Shown: piece by piece, positions 1 through 8,424 of the stretch
Layout of the letters: every line of letters starts with the position of its first letter
Position numbering within the stretch: the stretch's first letter is position 1
Origin: Alsobacter soli
GTDB taxonomy: Bacteria; Pseudomonadota; Alphaproteobacteria; Rhizobiales; Beijerinckiaceae
Length of the DNA stretch: 64,000 bases
Assembly (NCBI RefSeq): GCF_003004785.1
Contig: NZ_PVZS01000015.1
Coordinates: 1-64,000 of the forward strand
Direction of reading: 5' to 3'
Made by a program: the position numbers and the translations under genes
The notes under the pieces: generated by a model
Databases searched by the model: none
The model's input: only the letters and a program-made list of their open reading frames with translations
Told to the model about the DNA's origin: nothing

Positions 1-207
1 TGGGTCGTGGTGCGCGGCACCGCCGAGGTGACGCGCAACGAGGAGATCCTGCTGCTGCAGGAGAACGAGTCGGTCTACCTGCCGCTCGGCTGCGTCCACC
101 GCCTCGCCAACCCGGGCAAGATCCCGCTCGAGATCATCGAGGTGCAGGTCGGCAGCTACACCGGCGAGGACGACATCGTGCGCATCACGGACGTGTACGG
201 GCGGTAG
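1..207 (+). CDS. Mannose-1-phosphate guanylyltransferase / mannose-6-phosphate isomerase, C-terminal end (partial)
   Basis: Only the last 68 codons are in the window and the gene runs off the left edge in frame 1. The visible part is the C-terminal cupin of the ManC/AlgA/CpsB family, with the motif [15 protein letters not shown] followed by [16 protein letters not shown] and the family-typical ending DVYGR. Full-length members make GDP-mannose for polysaccharides, and bifunctional ones also isomerise fructose-6-phosphate through this cupin. The catalytic nucleotidyltransferase half cannot be seen, so one or two activities cannot be decided. A strong hairpin terminator follows the stop. Confidence 0.9.
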   Translation, partial: WVVVRGTAEVTRNEEILLLQENESVYLPLGCVHRLANPGKIPLEIIEVQVGSYTGEDDIVRITDVYGR

Positions 208-240
208 GCCGGCCCCCACACGATCATCGGATCTGAATCG

Positions 241-272
241 AAACGCGCCCGCGCATGTTGCGGGCGCGTTTT
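241..272 (+). terminator. Rho-independent terminator after the ManC-type gene
   Basis: A perfect 12-bp stem (241-252 pairing with 260-271) closes a 7-nt loop and ends in a short T run. It lies 34 bp after the stop of the upstream gene and separates it from the acyltransferase gene. Confidence 0.8.
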
Positions 273-464
273 CGTCCGCCGCGGCGATGGCCGGCTTCAC
301 GGGCGGCGCCAGCTTCTCGGATCCGGCGGGCCTCGAACCACCGCCGCGCTGGGTTCCGCTGCGCAGTTCGCCCATTTTTGGGGTCCCCTCATCCCGTTGG
401 GTAAGGCGGCGCGGGCCGGGCGTGGGCCCACAATGGTCCCCAGCGCCGCACCGAGGACAACACC

Positions 465-1601
465 GTGAACCCTGCCCCCCTTTCGGCCTCCAAGCGCAAC
501 TGGGGCATCCAGGCGCTCCGCGGAGTCGCGGCCACCATGGTGCTGGCCCACCATGCCATGGAGGAGTCGCTGGCGATCCCCTCCTTCGCGGGGGCGCCGG
601 ACTGGGCCGTGCGCTGGGGGGCGGCCGGGGTCGACGTGTTCTTCGTGATCAGCGGGCTCGTGGTCTTCCTCGCCGCCTTCGAAGGCGGGGCCGGCCGGGA
701 GCGCGGGCGGACGCCCTCGGCCTTCATGCGCGACCGGATCCAGCGCATCTACCCGCTGTATTGGGCCTGCCTCGCGCTCGTCCTGGCGCTCTGGGCGAGC
801 GGCCTGGGCTTTTCCAGCCTGACGGTGGATCCCGGCAAGTTGCTCGCAGCGGTTTTCCTGCTTCCTCACCATGAGCAGGTGGTCGGCGTCGCCTGGACCC
901 TGGTGTACGAGATGTACTTCTACGTCCTGATCGCGTTCGCGCTGTGCATCCGCCTCAACCAGGAGCAAACCGCCCTGTTTACGGCGGGCATGATCCTGGC
1001 CAACTGGGGAGCGGCCCGTCTGGCCGGCGGCCACGGCGCCGTGGCCTCCTTCCTGGGCGATCCGATCGTCTTCGAGTTCTGCTACGGGATCGGATTGGCC
1101 TGCCTGGTGGGCCGGGACGCCATCCGGGTTCGGCGGCCTGTCGCGCTCGCGGCGGTCGGGGGCGTCCTGCTGCTGCTGGCCTCCGCCTTCGCGCCGAGCG
1201 AGACCACGGCCGGGCTCGCGCCTTCGGCTCGTTTCGCAGCCTGGGGAATCCCCGCCGTGCTGGTCGTGGTCGGTTTCTCGCAGATGGCGATCCGCCCGGT
1301 CGGCTGGATCCGCGGCCTCGTGTTCCTGGGCGCCGCCTCCTACGCCCTCTACCTGACGCATGGGTTCGTGATGATCAGCTACGCCCGGCTGATCAAGCAC
1401 GGCCACATGCCGCTGGGGGGCGTCGCGGGCGTCGTACTGGCTTGTTTGGCGGCGTTCGCGCTCGCGAGTCTGGCGCATATCTTCGTCGAGACGCCGCTCA
1501 GCCGTCTGGTGAAAGGGGCGCTGCGACGCCCCAAGCCGATGGCGGCCGGCGCCAGCGATCAACTGGCGCCTGAGCCCAGCGCCCCACTGCAGACGCTGTA
1601 G
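465..1601 (+). CDS. Acyltransferase 3 family integral membrane protein
   Basis: A 378-residue polytopic membrane protein of the acyltransferase-3 (OafA/YrhL, NodX) family. It starts at a GTG. The N-terminus has the family signature: LRGVAATMVLAHHAMEE with the conserved His pair near residues 26-27, then GVDVFFVISGLV and later FMRDRIQRIYPLYW. About ten hydrophobic segments follow, and the C-terminus is a short Pro-rich tail. These enzymes transfer acetyl or other acyl groups to sugars of exopolysaccharide, O-antigen or lipid-linked glycans. The preceding GDP-mannose enzyme gene fits a polysaccharide role, but a terminator separates the two, so linkage is only suggestive. The acceptor is unknown. 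Confidence 0.88.
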   Translation: MNPAPLSASKRNWGIQALRGVAATMVLAHHAMEESLAIPSFAGAPDWAVRWGAAGVDVFFVISGLVVFLAAFEGGAGRERGRTPSAFMRDRIQRIYPLYWACLALVLALWASGLGFSSLTVDPGKLLAAVFLLPHHEQVVGVAWTLVYEMYFYVLIAFALCIRLNQEQTALFTAGMILANWGAARLAGGHGAVASFLGDPIVFEFCYGIGLACLVGRDAIRVRRPVALAAVGGVLLLLASAFAPSETTAGLAPSARFAAWGIPAVLVVVGFSQMAIRPVGWIRGLVFLGAASYALYLTHGFVMISYARLIKHGHMPLGGVAGVVLACLAAFALASLAHIFVETPLSRLVKGALRRPKPMAAGASDQLAPEPSAPLQTL

Positions 1602-1603
1602 GG

Positions 1604-2863
1604 CTAGGAGACCCAGTCGCCCTTGCGCATCAGCGGCTCGGTGGAGCCGTCTGCCCTGACGCCGTCCACGTCCACCTCGCCGGAGCCGATCATCCAGTCG
1701 ATATGGATCAGGCTCTCGTTGGCGCCGCGGGCGGCGAGCTGGTCCTTCGGCATGTCCACCCCGCCGCGAATGCACTTGCTGTAGGATTGTCCGAGCGCGA
1801 TGTGGCTGGCTGCGTTCTCGTCGAACAGCGTGTTGTAGAACAGCAGGCCGCTCTGGGAGATGGGCGACGAGAACGGCACAAGGGCCACCTCGCCGAGCCG
1901 GCGCGCGCCCTCGTCCGTGTCGAGCACCTTGAGGAGGACCTCCTGGCCCGTGCGGGCCTTGGCGTCCACGATGGCGCCGCCCTGGAACCTGACCTCGATG
2001 TCCTCGATCAGGGTGCCGTTGTAGGACAGCGGCTTGGTGCTGCGCACGAACCCGTCCACGCGCGCCTTGTGGGGCGTGGTGAAGACCTCTTCCGTCGGGA
2101 TGTTGGCGTTGCAGACAAGGCCGTTCTTGGCCGTCGTGGCGCCGCCGTTCCACTCATGGTCGTCGGCGAGGCCGACGGTGACGTCCGTGCCGGGGCCGGT
2201 GAAGCGCAGGGCCGCGTAGCGGGCGTCGTTGAGCAGGCGGGTGCGGCGCTGCAGGTCGGCGTTGTGGGCCTGCCAGGCGGCGACCGGGTCCGGTCCGTCG
2301 ACGCGCGAGGCGGCGAAGATTGCGTGCCACAGGCGCGCGACAGCGATGTCCTCGGGATCCTCGGGGAACATCACCTTGGCCCAGGACGGGCTGGCGTAGC
2401 TGACGATCGTCCAGTTGGTGGCGAAGCCGGCGATCATCTCGAGGGCCGGCATGTAGGCCTTGGAGCGGGCTCGGTTGGCGCGCGACACCTTCTCGGGGTC
2501 CTGCCCGGCCAGCAGCGAGGGGTTCTCGCCCGCGATGGCGAGACGCGCTGCGCCGTTCCGGAAGGCGGCGGCCATGCCGTCGTAGAGCCAGCCCGTGGCC
2601 TTGTCGAAGGCTCCATCGGGGGCGAAGCGGTAGCGCGCCAGCGTGCTCTCCTCGTCCGCGAACAGCGTCGTCACGAGGGAGGCGCCGGCCTTGTAGGCGT
2701 GCTCGGTGATGCGGCGGACCAGCGGCAGCGCGTCCACGGGGGCGGTCATCACGAGTTCCTGGCCGGGGGCCAGGCCAAGGCCCACCTTCACGGCGATCTC
2801 GCCCAGGCGGTCGAGCTTGACCTCGTGCGGCAGCGCGACGGGGGGAACGGCGTGGCTTGTCAT
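1604..2863 (-). CDS. Aminopeptidase, M29 (thermophilic metalloprotease) family
   Basis: A 419-residue protein matching the usual length of M29 aminopeptidases (AmpS, AmpT, PepS), cytosolic dimeric metalloenzymes that release N-terminal residues from peptides. Recognisable blocks are NIPTEEVFTTPHK (residues 254-266), holding acidic metal ligands, HIALGQSYSKC and NESLIHIDWMIGSGEVDVDG near the C-terminus, holding His/Asp ligands. Its stop lies 2 bp from that of the convergent acyltransferase gene. No signal peptide is seen. The two genes upstream on the same strand encode an ABC exporter with no obvious functional link. Confidence 0.92.
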   Translation of the reverse strand: MTSHAVPPVALPHEVKLDRLGEIAVKVGLGLAPGQELVMTAPVDALPLVRRITEHAYKAGASLVTTLFADEESTLARYRFAPDGAFDKATGWLYDGMAAAFRNGAARLAIAGENPSLLAGQDPEKVSRANRARSKAYMPALEMIAGFATNWTIVSYASPSWAKVMFPEDPEDIAVARLWHAIFAASRVDGPDPVAAWQAHNADLQRRTRLLNDARYAALRFTGPGTDVTVGLADDHEWNGGATTAKNGLVCNANIPTEEVFTTPHKARVDGFVRSTKPLSYNGTLIEDIEVRFQGGAIVDAKARTGQEVLLKVLDTDEGARRLGEVALVPFSSPISQSGLLFYNTLFDENAASHIALGQSYSKCIRGGVDMPKDQLAARGANESLIHIDWMIGSGEVDVDGVRADGSTEPLMRKGDWVS

Positions 2864-2938
2864 GGCGTGCTCCGGTTGGAGAATGGGGGCGTCGGCGACA
2901 GCATTGGCGATCCCGGGCGCAGGCTCAACCCCGTTCGG

Positions 2939-3763
2939 TCACCCATCGTCCCGGGGCTTGCGCCCCAGAACCCCCCGCTGTGGATCGTAGCCCTGCACGG
3001 CCAAGGCGAAGGCGGCGGCGCCGACCAGCAGGGTGACGGCGGCCGAGAGAGGCTGGACCTGGCCATAGAGCGCGAAGCGGATCGTCTCCACCACATGGGT
3101 GAAAGGGTTCAGCCGCGCGGCGAGCGCGATCCAGTCCGAGCCGCTCTCGCGCACCTTCCAGAGCGGGTAGAGGGCGGTGGAGAAGAAGAAGGCCGGGAAG
3201 ATCACGAAGTTCATGGTGCCGGCGAAATTCTCCAGCCTCCGCACGTAGACCGAGAGCAACAGCCCCACCGCGGCCAGCGTAAAGGCGCCGAGCGCCAGAG
3301 CCGGCAGCACGGTCAGGGCGCCCCACGGCGGCAGGTCCACGCCGAACAGGAAGGCCACGAGCAGGAAGGCGTAGGCCTGGGCGACGCCGAGCAAGGCCCC
3401 GGCGACAAGCTTGCACAGGAGCACGTACCAGCGCGGCAGCGGCGCGGTGAGCAGCAGGCGGAGGGCTCCGACCTCGCGGTCGAACACGAGCGCCAGCGAG
3501 GACTGCATGCCTTGGAACAGCAGCACCATGCCGATGAGTCCCGGCGCCATGTAGACGTCGTACGTGACGTAGTTCTCGTAGGGCGGCGTGATCGAGACCC
3601 CGAGCACGTTCTGGAAGCCGGCGGAGAACACCACCAGCCAGAGCGTCGGGCGGACCACGGCCGAGATCAGCCGCCCCGTCTGACGCAGGAAGCGCGTAAC
3701 CTCGCGGCCCGCGATGGCGCGCATCGCCGTCCAGGCGTGCGCCGCGGTTCCGACGGGGGCCAT
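2939..3763 (-). CDS. ABC-2 type transporter permease
   Basis: A 274-residue permease with six predicted membrane spans. An N-terminal amphipathic REVTRFLRQTGRLISAVVRP region leads into the first span, and the ABC-2 signature is around YVRRLENFAGTMNFVIFPAFFFS. I chose the ATG at 3763 because it overlaps the stop of the ATPase gene (ATGA), although the frame stays open upstream. It pairs with that ATPase as an exporter. The family resembles the permeases linked to PQQ-dependent alcohol oxidation and the NodJ/DrrB group, but no alcohol dehydrogenase genes are present here, so the substrate is unknown. Confidence 0.85.
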   Translation of the reverse strand: MAPVGTAAHAWTAMRAIAGREVTRFLRQTGRLISAVVRPTLWLVVFSAGFQNVLGVSITPPYENYVTYDVYMAPGLIGMVLLFQGMQSSLALVFDREVGALRLLLTAPLPRWYVLLCKLVAGALLGVAQAYAFLLVAFLFGVDLPPWGALTVLPALALGAFTLAAVGLLLSVYVRRLENFAGTMNFVIFPAFFFSTALYPLWKVRESGSDWIALAARLNPFTHVVETIRFALYGQVQPLSAAVTLLVGAAAFALAVQGYDPQRGVLGRKPRDDG

Positions 3764-4530
3764 CAGGCAGCCCTCCCGGCCGGCTCGCGGCCGGTCAGGG
3801 CGAGAAACGCGTCCTCCAGCGCGGCGCCGCCGTGGCGCGCCACGATGTCCGCCGGGGGGCCGTCGTCCAGGACGCGGCCCTTGTGGAGGACCACGACGCG
3901 GTCGGCGCCCTCGACCTCCGATACGATGTGGGTGGCCCAGAGCACGCAAAGGCCCCGCTCGCGGGTAAGACGGGCCACGTGCTCGACGATGTCCCGCCGG
4001 CTCGCCGGGTCCAGCCCCTGGGTGGGCTCGTCCAGCAGGACCACCGCGGGCTCGGTCATGAGGGCGCGGGCCATTTCGATCTTACGGCGGTTGCCGCCCG
4101 AGAGGGTGCGGGCGCGCTGACTGCGGGCGCCCTCCTGGCCGAAAAGCGCCAGGGCCTCGGCGATCGCGTCCCGGGCGCGGCGGCCCGCCAAGCCATGGAG
4201 TCCGGCGTGGTAGGCGAGGTTCTGCTCCACCGTCAGGTCGAGGTCGAGGGAGGGCTGCTGGAAGACGATGCCCATCGCGGCGAGCGCCCGGGTCGGTTGC
4301 CGGGCGAGGTCGTGACCGAGCACCTGCACGGATCCGGAATCCGCCACGAACAACCCGGTCAGGATCTGGAACAGCGTGCTCTTGCCGGCGCCGTTGGGGC
4401 CCAGGAGGGCGGTGAACTGGCCTGGACTCAGGGCGAGGGACACGCCGTCCAGCGCCCGGACCTTGCCGTAGCTTTTGGAGAGCGCGTCGATGACGACGGC
4501 GGGAGCGGCTTGGGAAGCGGTGGGCGGCAT
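3763..4530 (-). CDS. ABC transporter ATP-binding protein (exporter type)
   Basis: A 255-residue nucleotide-binding subunit. Walker A is LLGPNGAGKSTLF, the Q-loop lies in VFQQPSLDLDLTVEQN, the signature is RTLSGGNRRKIE, Walker B is AVVLLDEPTQGLDP, and the H-loop is LWATHIVSE. The reading frame is open further upstream, but that stretch runs through a dispersed palindromic repeat, so I place the start at the ATG at 4530 (MPPTASQ), just before the ABC core. The SGGNRR signature is typical of NodI/DrrA-type exporter ATPases. It is translationally coupled to the ABC-2 permease downstream. Confidence 0.88.
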   Translation of the reverse strand: MPPTASQAAPAVVIDALSKSYGKVRALDGVSLALSPGQFTALLGPNGAGKSTLFQILTGLFVADSGSVQVLGHDLARQPTRALAAMGIVFQQPSLDLDLTVEQNLAYHAGLHGLAGRRARDAIAEALALFGQEGARSQRARTLSGGNRRKIEMARALMTEPAVVLLDEPTQGLDPASRRDIVEHVARLTRERGLCVLWATHIVSEVEGADRVVVLHKGRVLDDGPPADIVARHGGAALEDAFLALTGREPAGRAA

Positions 4531-4601
4531 GGCGCGCTCGGCTGGCGGCGGGCCGGCACTCTCGCGCGGTCGAGCGCGCAGGGCAACAGGACGGCGCCGG
4601 C

Positions 4602-4664
4602 CGTCCTTGCGAGGAGCGCAGCGACGAAGCAATCCTGGATCGCTTCGCTGCGCTCGCGACGACG
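4602..4664. repeat. Dispersed REP-like palindrome, copy A
   Basis: An imperfect palindrome. The left arm, GCGAGGAGCGCAGCGACGAA, is mirrored by an arm containing TCGCTTCGCTGCGCTCGCG. The same left arm recurs at 16254, and a partial right arm lies near 8384. It sits between the ABC ATPase and OGFr genes. Short extragenic palindromes of this type are widespread in Hyphomicrobiales genomes. Confidence 0.75.
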
Positions 4665-4719
4665 GCAAGGGCTGGCCCTCCCCCGCTGCGCGCGAGAGGC
4701 TTCGCGGCGGACCCGCGGC

Positions 4720-5178
4720 TCAATCGCGCAAGGCGGCGCGCCAGTATTCCCGGCTTCTGGCGTTGACGGGATCACGAGCGGCGCGGCAGCGGTCTTCGAC
4801 GAAGCTCAGGAATCGTTTCGCCTCGTCGTCTCCCGCCAGCAACTTCAGGCTCGTCACGATGCGGGTGATGCGCAGGTGATTGTGGTCGAAGCCGGTGAGC
4901 CAATGATCGTTCAGGCCATAGAAGCGACGCATGCGCTGGGCGCCGGCGCGGAGATTCGCCTGCGCGGCCGGGTCGTCCCGGATGGCGAGGATCTCCGACG
5001 CGTCGAGCACGGGCGACTGGGGCTGGGCCATGCTGCGGGTCGGCAGGGGAAAGAGCCACTGGATGTAATCGTGCACGGCCTCGAGCGCGCGATCGTCCAT
5101 GGCGAGCACGTCCGAGACGGATCGTCCGCTGGCGTCGCGACCGGAGCCGGACAGGAATGCGTGAATGGGGTGCGGCAT
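4720..5178 (-). CDS. OGFr (opioid growth factor receptor-like) conserved region protein
   Basis: A 152-residue protein. The segment ALEAVHDYIQWLFPLPTRS (residues about 32-50) is the hallmark of the OGFr_N domain, followed by LNDHWLTGFDHNHLRITRI and SLKLLAGDDEAKRFLSFVED. Bacterial single-domain homologues are known, but their function is not. I place the start at the ATG at 5178 (MPHPIHAFL), because that residue leads directly into the conserved domain. No signal peptide or membrane segment is present. It is divergent from the CDF transporter, with about 100 bp between the two starts. Confidence 0.8.
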   Translation of the reverse strand: MPHPIHAFLSGSGRDASGRSVSDVLAMDDRALEAVHDYIQWLFPLPTRSMAQPQSPVLDASEILAIRDDPAAQANLRAGAQRMRRFYGLNDHWLTGFDHNHLRITRIVTSLKLLAGDDEAKRFLSFVEDRCRAARDPVNARSREYWRAALRD

Positions 5179-5281
5179 CGGGCGCTCCCTCGTTGTCCTC
5201 CACGTCACAACGCGCGCGCCTCGACGGGGTGGCGCCCTGGGCGCTCCGCCTCTAGTTTCCTGCGTTCACCGGAACCCAAGC

Positions 5282-6286
5282 ATGGCCACGCGTCAACCTT
5301 CCCCCGATCACGCCCATACCGACCATGACCATGATCATGATCACGGCCACAGCCATCATGACCACGGCCTTTCGCCTGGGCACAGTCACGGGCATGGCCA
5401 CCACCACGCGCCCAAGGATTTCGGCAAGGCGTTCGCAATCGGGACGGCCCTGAACGCCGGCTTCGTGGTGGTGGAAATCGGCTACGGCCTCGCCTCCCAT
5501 TCCCTGGCGCTGATCGCGGACGGATTGCATAACCTTTCCGACGTGGGGGGCCTGCTGATCGCCTGGTGGGCGATGCTGCTGACCCGTCGGAAGCCGACCC
5601 GATCGCGCACCTACGGCTACCGCCGCGCCTCCATCCTGGCGGCGCTGGGCAACGCCGCCTTCCTGCTGATCGCCGTGGGGGCCATCGCGTACGAGGCGCT
5701 CATGCGTTTCTGGGTGCCAGCCCCGGTCGCGACCACGACCGTGATGGTGGTCTCGGCGATCGGCATCCTGGTCAACGGGGGGACGGCGCTCCTCTTCATG
5801 GGGGGCGCTCACGACATCAACATCCGCGGCGCCTTCCTCCACATGGCGGCGGACGCCGGCGTCTCCCTGGGCGTCGTCGTCAGCGCGTTCCTGGTGGGCG
5901 TCACCGGCTGGCTATGGATCGACCCGGCCGTGGGCCTCGCCATCTCGGCCGTGATCCTTTTCAGCAGCTGGGATCTCGGCCGGCAGGCCGTCAACATGGC
6001 GATGGACGCCATTCCCCAGGGTGTGGACCGCGGCAAGGTGGAGCGCTACCTGGGCGGCCTTCCGGGCGTTTCGGAAGTGCACGACGTGCACATCTGGGCC
6101 ATGAGCACGACCGAGAACGCCATGACGGCGCACCTGGTGCGCCCTGGCGCAGGCCTGGACGATGGACTGCTGGCGACGGCGGCGTCGCAATTGCGCGAGC
6201 GCTTCGGCATCCAGCATGTCACCCTGCAGATCGAGTCCGGCGATCCGGCGCACCCCTGCCCCTTCGCCCCCGAGGACGTGATCTAG
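5282..6286 (+). CDS. Cation diffusion facilitator (CDF) metal exporter, His-rich
   Basis: A 334-residue CzcD/ZitB-type proton-coupled exporter of Zn2+/Co2+/Cd2+ in the inner membrane. Residues about 8-42 form a His/Asp-rich cytoplasmic tail. Six spans follow with the family metal-site motifs: HNLSDVGG in TM2 and HMAADAGVSLGVV in TM5. The C-terminal cytoplasmic domain contains VHDVHIWAMST and ends with the His-containing HPCPF stretch. I use the ATG at 5282 rather than an upstream frame opening, since that would overlap the divergent gene. The downstream cyclodeaminase-family gene starts 24 bp later and may be co-transcribed. Confidence 0.93.
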   Translation: MATRQPSPDHAHTDHDHDHDHGHSHHDHGLSPGHSHGHGHHHAPKDFGKAFAIGTALNAGFVVVEIGYGLASHSLALIADGLHNLSDVGGLLIAWWAMLLTRRKPTRSRTYGYRRASILAALGNAAFLLIAVGAIAYEALMRFWVPAPVATTTVMVVSAIGILVNGGTALLFMGGAHDINIRGAFLHMAADAGVSLGVVVSAFLVGVTGWLWIDPAVGLAISAVILFSSWDLGRQAVNMAMDAIPQGVDRGKVERYLGGLPGVSEVHDVHIWAMSTTENAMTAHLVRPGAGLDDGLLATAASQLRERFGIQHVTLQIESGDPAHPCPFAPEDVI

Positions 6287-6309
6287 GATTTCCGAACGGG
6301 GAGAATCCT

Positions 6310-7266
6310 TTGCGCTCGGTTCCGCATGTGGAGGCTGAAGAGGTCCACCGGCTTCTCCCGTTCGAGACGCTGGTTCCGGGGCTGCTGGCGGCGCACCGGA
6401 CGGCCCTGCCCGTGGCCGAGCGGCTGCTGATGAGCCAGCCCGGCCAACATGGGGAGACGGACCATTTCCTCCTGTGGCCGGCGTGGAAGCCCGGACGGGC
6501 GCTGGGCATCAAGCTCGTGACCGTGTTCCCGGGCAACGCCCACGCAGGAAAGCCGGCGATCGGCGGCCTTTACGTGCTGTTCGACGGCCAGGACGGCCAG
6601 CCGTTGTGCGTGATCGACGGCGCCGCCCTCACGTTCCGCAAGACCGCGGCGGATTCGGCAGCCGGCGCGTCCTTGCTCGCCCGGCCGGACGCGCGGCGCC
6701 TCGCCATGCTGGGCGCCGGCGGCCAGGCGATCTGGCAGGTGCGGGCCATGGCGGCGGTCCGGCCCATCACGCATGTCGCGGTCTGGAACAGGACCCTGTC
6801 GAAAGCGCGGGCGCTGGCCGACGCGCTCCGGCGGGAGGGATTGGATGCGACCGCGACGGAGCATGAGGAGGGCGCCGTGGCGGACGCGGACATCGTGTGC
6901 TGTGCGGCGGCGTCCCGCGTCCCGGTGCTGCGCGGGGCGTGGCTGCGGCCGGGGACGCATGTGGACCTGGTGGGGTCCTATACGCCCGAGATGCGGGAGG
7001 CGGACGACGAAGCCGTGCGCCGGGCGCGCGTTTTCGTGGACACGCGACGCTTCACCCTGGCCGAGGCCGGCGACATCGCCCAGCCGATCGCGGCGGGCGT
7101 GGTCGGGCCCGAGCATGTCCTCGGGGACCTGTTCCAGCTCGCCCATGGCGTCGTCCAGGGCCGCACCGGGCCGGACGACGTCACCCTCTACAAGAACGCA
7201 GGCGGCGGGCACCTCGACCTGATCTGCGCCGAGTTGCTCCATCGCCGCCTGCGACCGGGAGCCTGA
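6310..7266 (+). CDS. Ornithine cyclodeaminase / mu-crystallin family protein
   Basis: A 318-residue NAD(P)-binding enzyme. The N-terminal half has the family pattern with the substrate lysine region GIKLVTVFPGN (about residue 60). The C-terminal Rossmann fold begins at LGAGGQAIWQVRAM. The family includes ornithine cyclodeaminase, ketimine reductases and alanine dehydrogenase-like enzymes, and the exact substrate cannot be read from sequence. I set the start at the TTG at 6310 because a GGGGAGA Shine-Dalgarno lies about 5 nt before it. A GTG at 6328 is the alternative. Confidence 0.85.
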   Translation: MRSVPHVEAEEVHRLLPFETLVPGLLAAHRTALPVAERLLMSQPGQHGETDHFLLWPAWKPGRALGIKLVTVFPGNAHAGKPAIGGLYVLFDGQDGQPLCVIDGAALTFRKTAADSAAGASLLARPDARRLAMLGAGGQAIWQVRAMAAVRPITHVAVWNRTLSKARALADALRREGLDATATEHEEGAVADADIVCCAAASRVPVLRGAWLRPGTHVDLVGSYTPEMREADDEAVRRARVFVDTRRFTLAEAGDIAQPIAAGVVGPEHVLGDLFQLAHGVVQGRTGPDDVTLYKNAGGGHLDLICAELLHRRLRPGA

Positions 7267-7278
7267 GGCGCCTCAGGC
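7261..7278. repeat. Perfect 18-bp palindrome between convergent genes
   Basis: The dyad GCCTGAGGC/GCCTCAGGC has no spacer and spans the stop codons of the two convergent genes (cyclodeaminase and CBS protein). It may form a bidirectional terminator-like hairpin, but no T run follows on either strand. Confidence 0.4.
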
Positions 7279-8265
7279 GCGCCGGCGCTCGTGCATGCGG
7301 CGAACCGTGCCCATCCACGGATCGTCCTGGCCCTCCTGGTCGCGCCGGCGGTTATAGGCGGGGTCGCGCTCCTGCTCGGTGAGATGACGGGAGTGAACCG
7401 CCACGGTGCGGATGCCGCGGTCCTCGCGATCGTCATCCCCGTAGCCATAGCCGGAGGCCGACGCGCCGGGTTCGTCGTCCCTGAAGAACCGGGCATTGCG
7501 GCCGTAGTCCTCGCCGTAGTTGTCGTAGCCCTCCTCGCCGCCGCGCGGCTCGGGCCGCGGCCGACCTTCGCCAGGCACCGACCCCGCCGTGCCGAAGGAG
7601 GCGCGCACGTCATCCTCGTCCCGCTCGCGGAAGCGGCGGTCCCAGCGCGCGCCGCGCTCCCAGAGGTCGAGGTCGGCGCCGTTGTCCCCGCGGGTGCGGA
7701 ACTCGTCGCGCTGCTCGCGGTCGCGCCGCGGGGCGTCGCGCTCCCAGCGCTGGATTCGCCGGGCGAGCTCGCGGCGCTCGCTGTCCGTGAGGGGCGTGCC
7801 GCGGTGGTCGCCGCGGGCGCGGGACCTGGACGGGACGCCGGAGCGGTCCGGGCGCGCGGGCGTGGAGATCCGGCCCAGGGCCTCCTCCGCGCCGGGCGCG
7901 CGATCCTCGACGAGGTCGCCCAAGGCCACCATGCCGATGAGCCGCCGGCTGCGATCGAGCACCGGCACGCGGCGGACCTGCAGGTCCTCCATGACGTCCA
8001 CCACGTGGGAGACGTCCTCGTCCTCGAAGCAGCAGTGCGGCTCTTCGGTCATCACCTCGAAGACGGGCGTGACGTTGGGATCGCGTCCGACCGCGATGGC
8101 GCGGACCACGATGTCGCGATCGGTGAGCAGGCCAACCACCTGGCCGCCATGGAGCACCGGCAGTGAGCCGACATTGAGGTCGTCCATGAGGCGGGCGGCT
8201 TCGCGCAGGCTGCGCTCCGGCGCGATGGCGACCGGGTCGCGGGTCATCACCTCTGAAATGCGCAT
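7273..8265 (-). CDS. CBS-pair domain protein with charged low-complexity C-terminus
   Basis: A 330-residue cytosolic protein. Residues 1-125 are a tandem CBS pair (MRISEVMTRDPVAI, then VFEVMTEEPHCCFEDEDVSH), with the GLLTDRDIVVRAIA signature typical of adenine-nucleotide-sensing stress proteins. The remaining 200 residues are mostly Arg/Asp/Glu/Gly, with tryptophans in WERDAPRRDREQ and WERGARWDRRF and YGYG/DNYGEDYGRN stretches. This composition predicts intrinsic disorder. No catalytic domain is visible, and the role (general stress or regulatory) is inferred only from the CBS part. Confidence 0.85.
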   Translation of the reverse strand: MRISEVMTRDPVAIAPERSLREAARLMDDLNVGSLPVLHGGQVVGLLTDRDIVVRAIAVGRDPNVTPVFEVMTEEPHCCFEDEDVSHVVDVMEDLQVRRVPVLDRSRRLIGMVALGDLVEDRAPGAEEALGRISTPARPDRSGVPSRSRARGDHRGTPLTDSERRELARRIQRWERDAPRRDREQRDEFRTRGDNGADLDLWERGARWDRRFRERDEDDVRASFGTAGSVPGEGRPRPEPRGGEEGYDNYGEDYGRNARFFRDDEPGASASGYGYGDDDREDRGIRTVAVHSRHLTEQERDPAYNRRRDQEGQDDPWMGTVRRMHERRRA

Positions 8266-8383
8266 GGCGATCCTCCTTGGCCTGAAACACGCGGGTCAAC
8301 GCGGCCGGGCCGGGGTGGTTCGCGGCTCCATGGACTCATCGCGAGCACGGCGAAGAGATCGAGGGGAGCGAGCCTGCCGCCTC

Positions 8384-8408
8384 TGGATCGCTTCGTCGCT
8401 GCGGTCCC
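8384..8408. repeat. Degenerate half copy of the REP-like palindrome
   Basis: The stretch TGGATCGCTTCGTCGCTGCG matches the right arm of the dispersed palindromes at 4602 and 16254. No good left arm remains. It lies in the 159-bp gap between the CBS gene start and the cysG stop, which otherwise shows nothing recognisable. Confidence 0.4.
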
Positions 8409-8424
8409 CGCATAGCCGGTCGGG

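Noticed and set aside
297..2153. Long minus-strand open frame of about 618 codons
   Set aside because: Arg/Gly/Pro/Gln-rich shadow of the acyltransferase and aminopeptidase genes, with no family similarity. It is typical of GC-rich DNA.
1703..4120. Long plus-strand open frame of 805 codons
   Set aside because: It lies opposite the aminopeptidase and ABC exporter genes, and its composition is that of an antisense frame.
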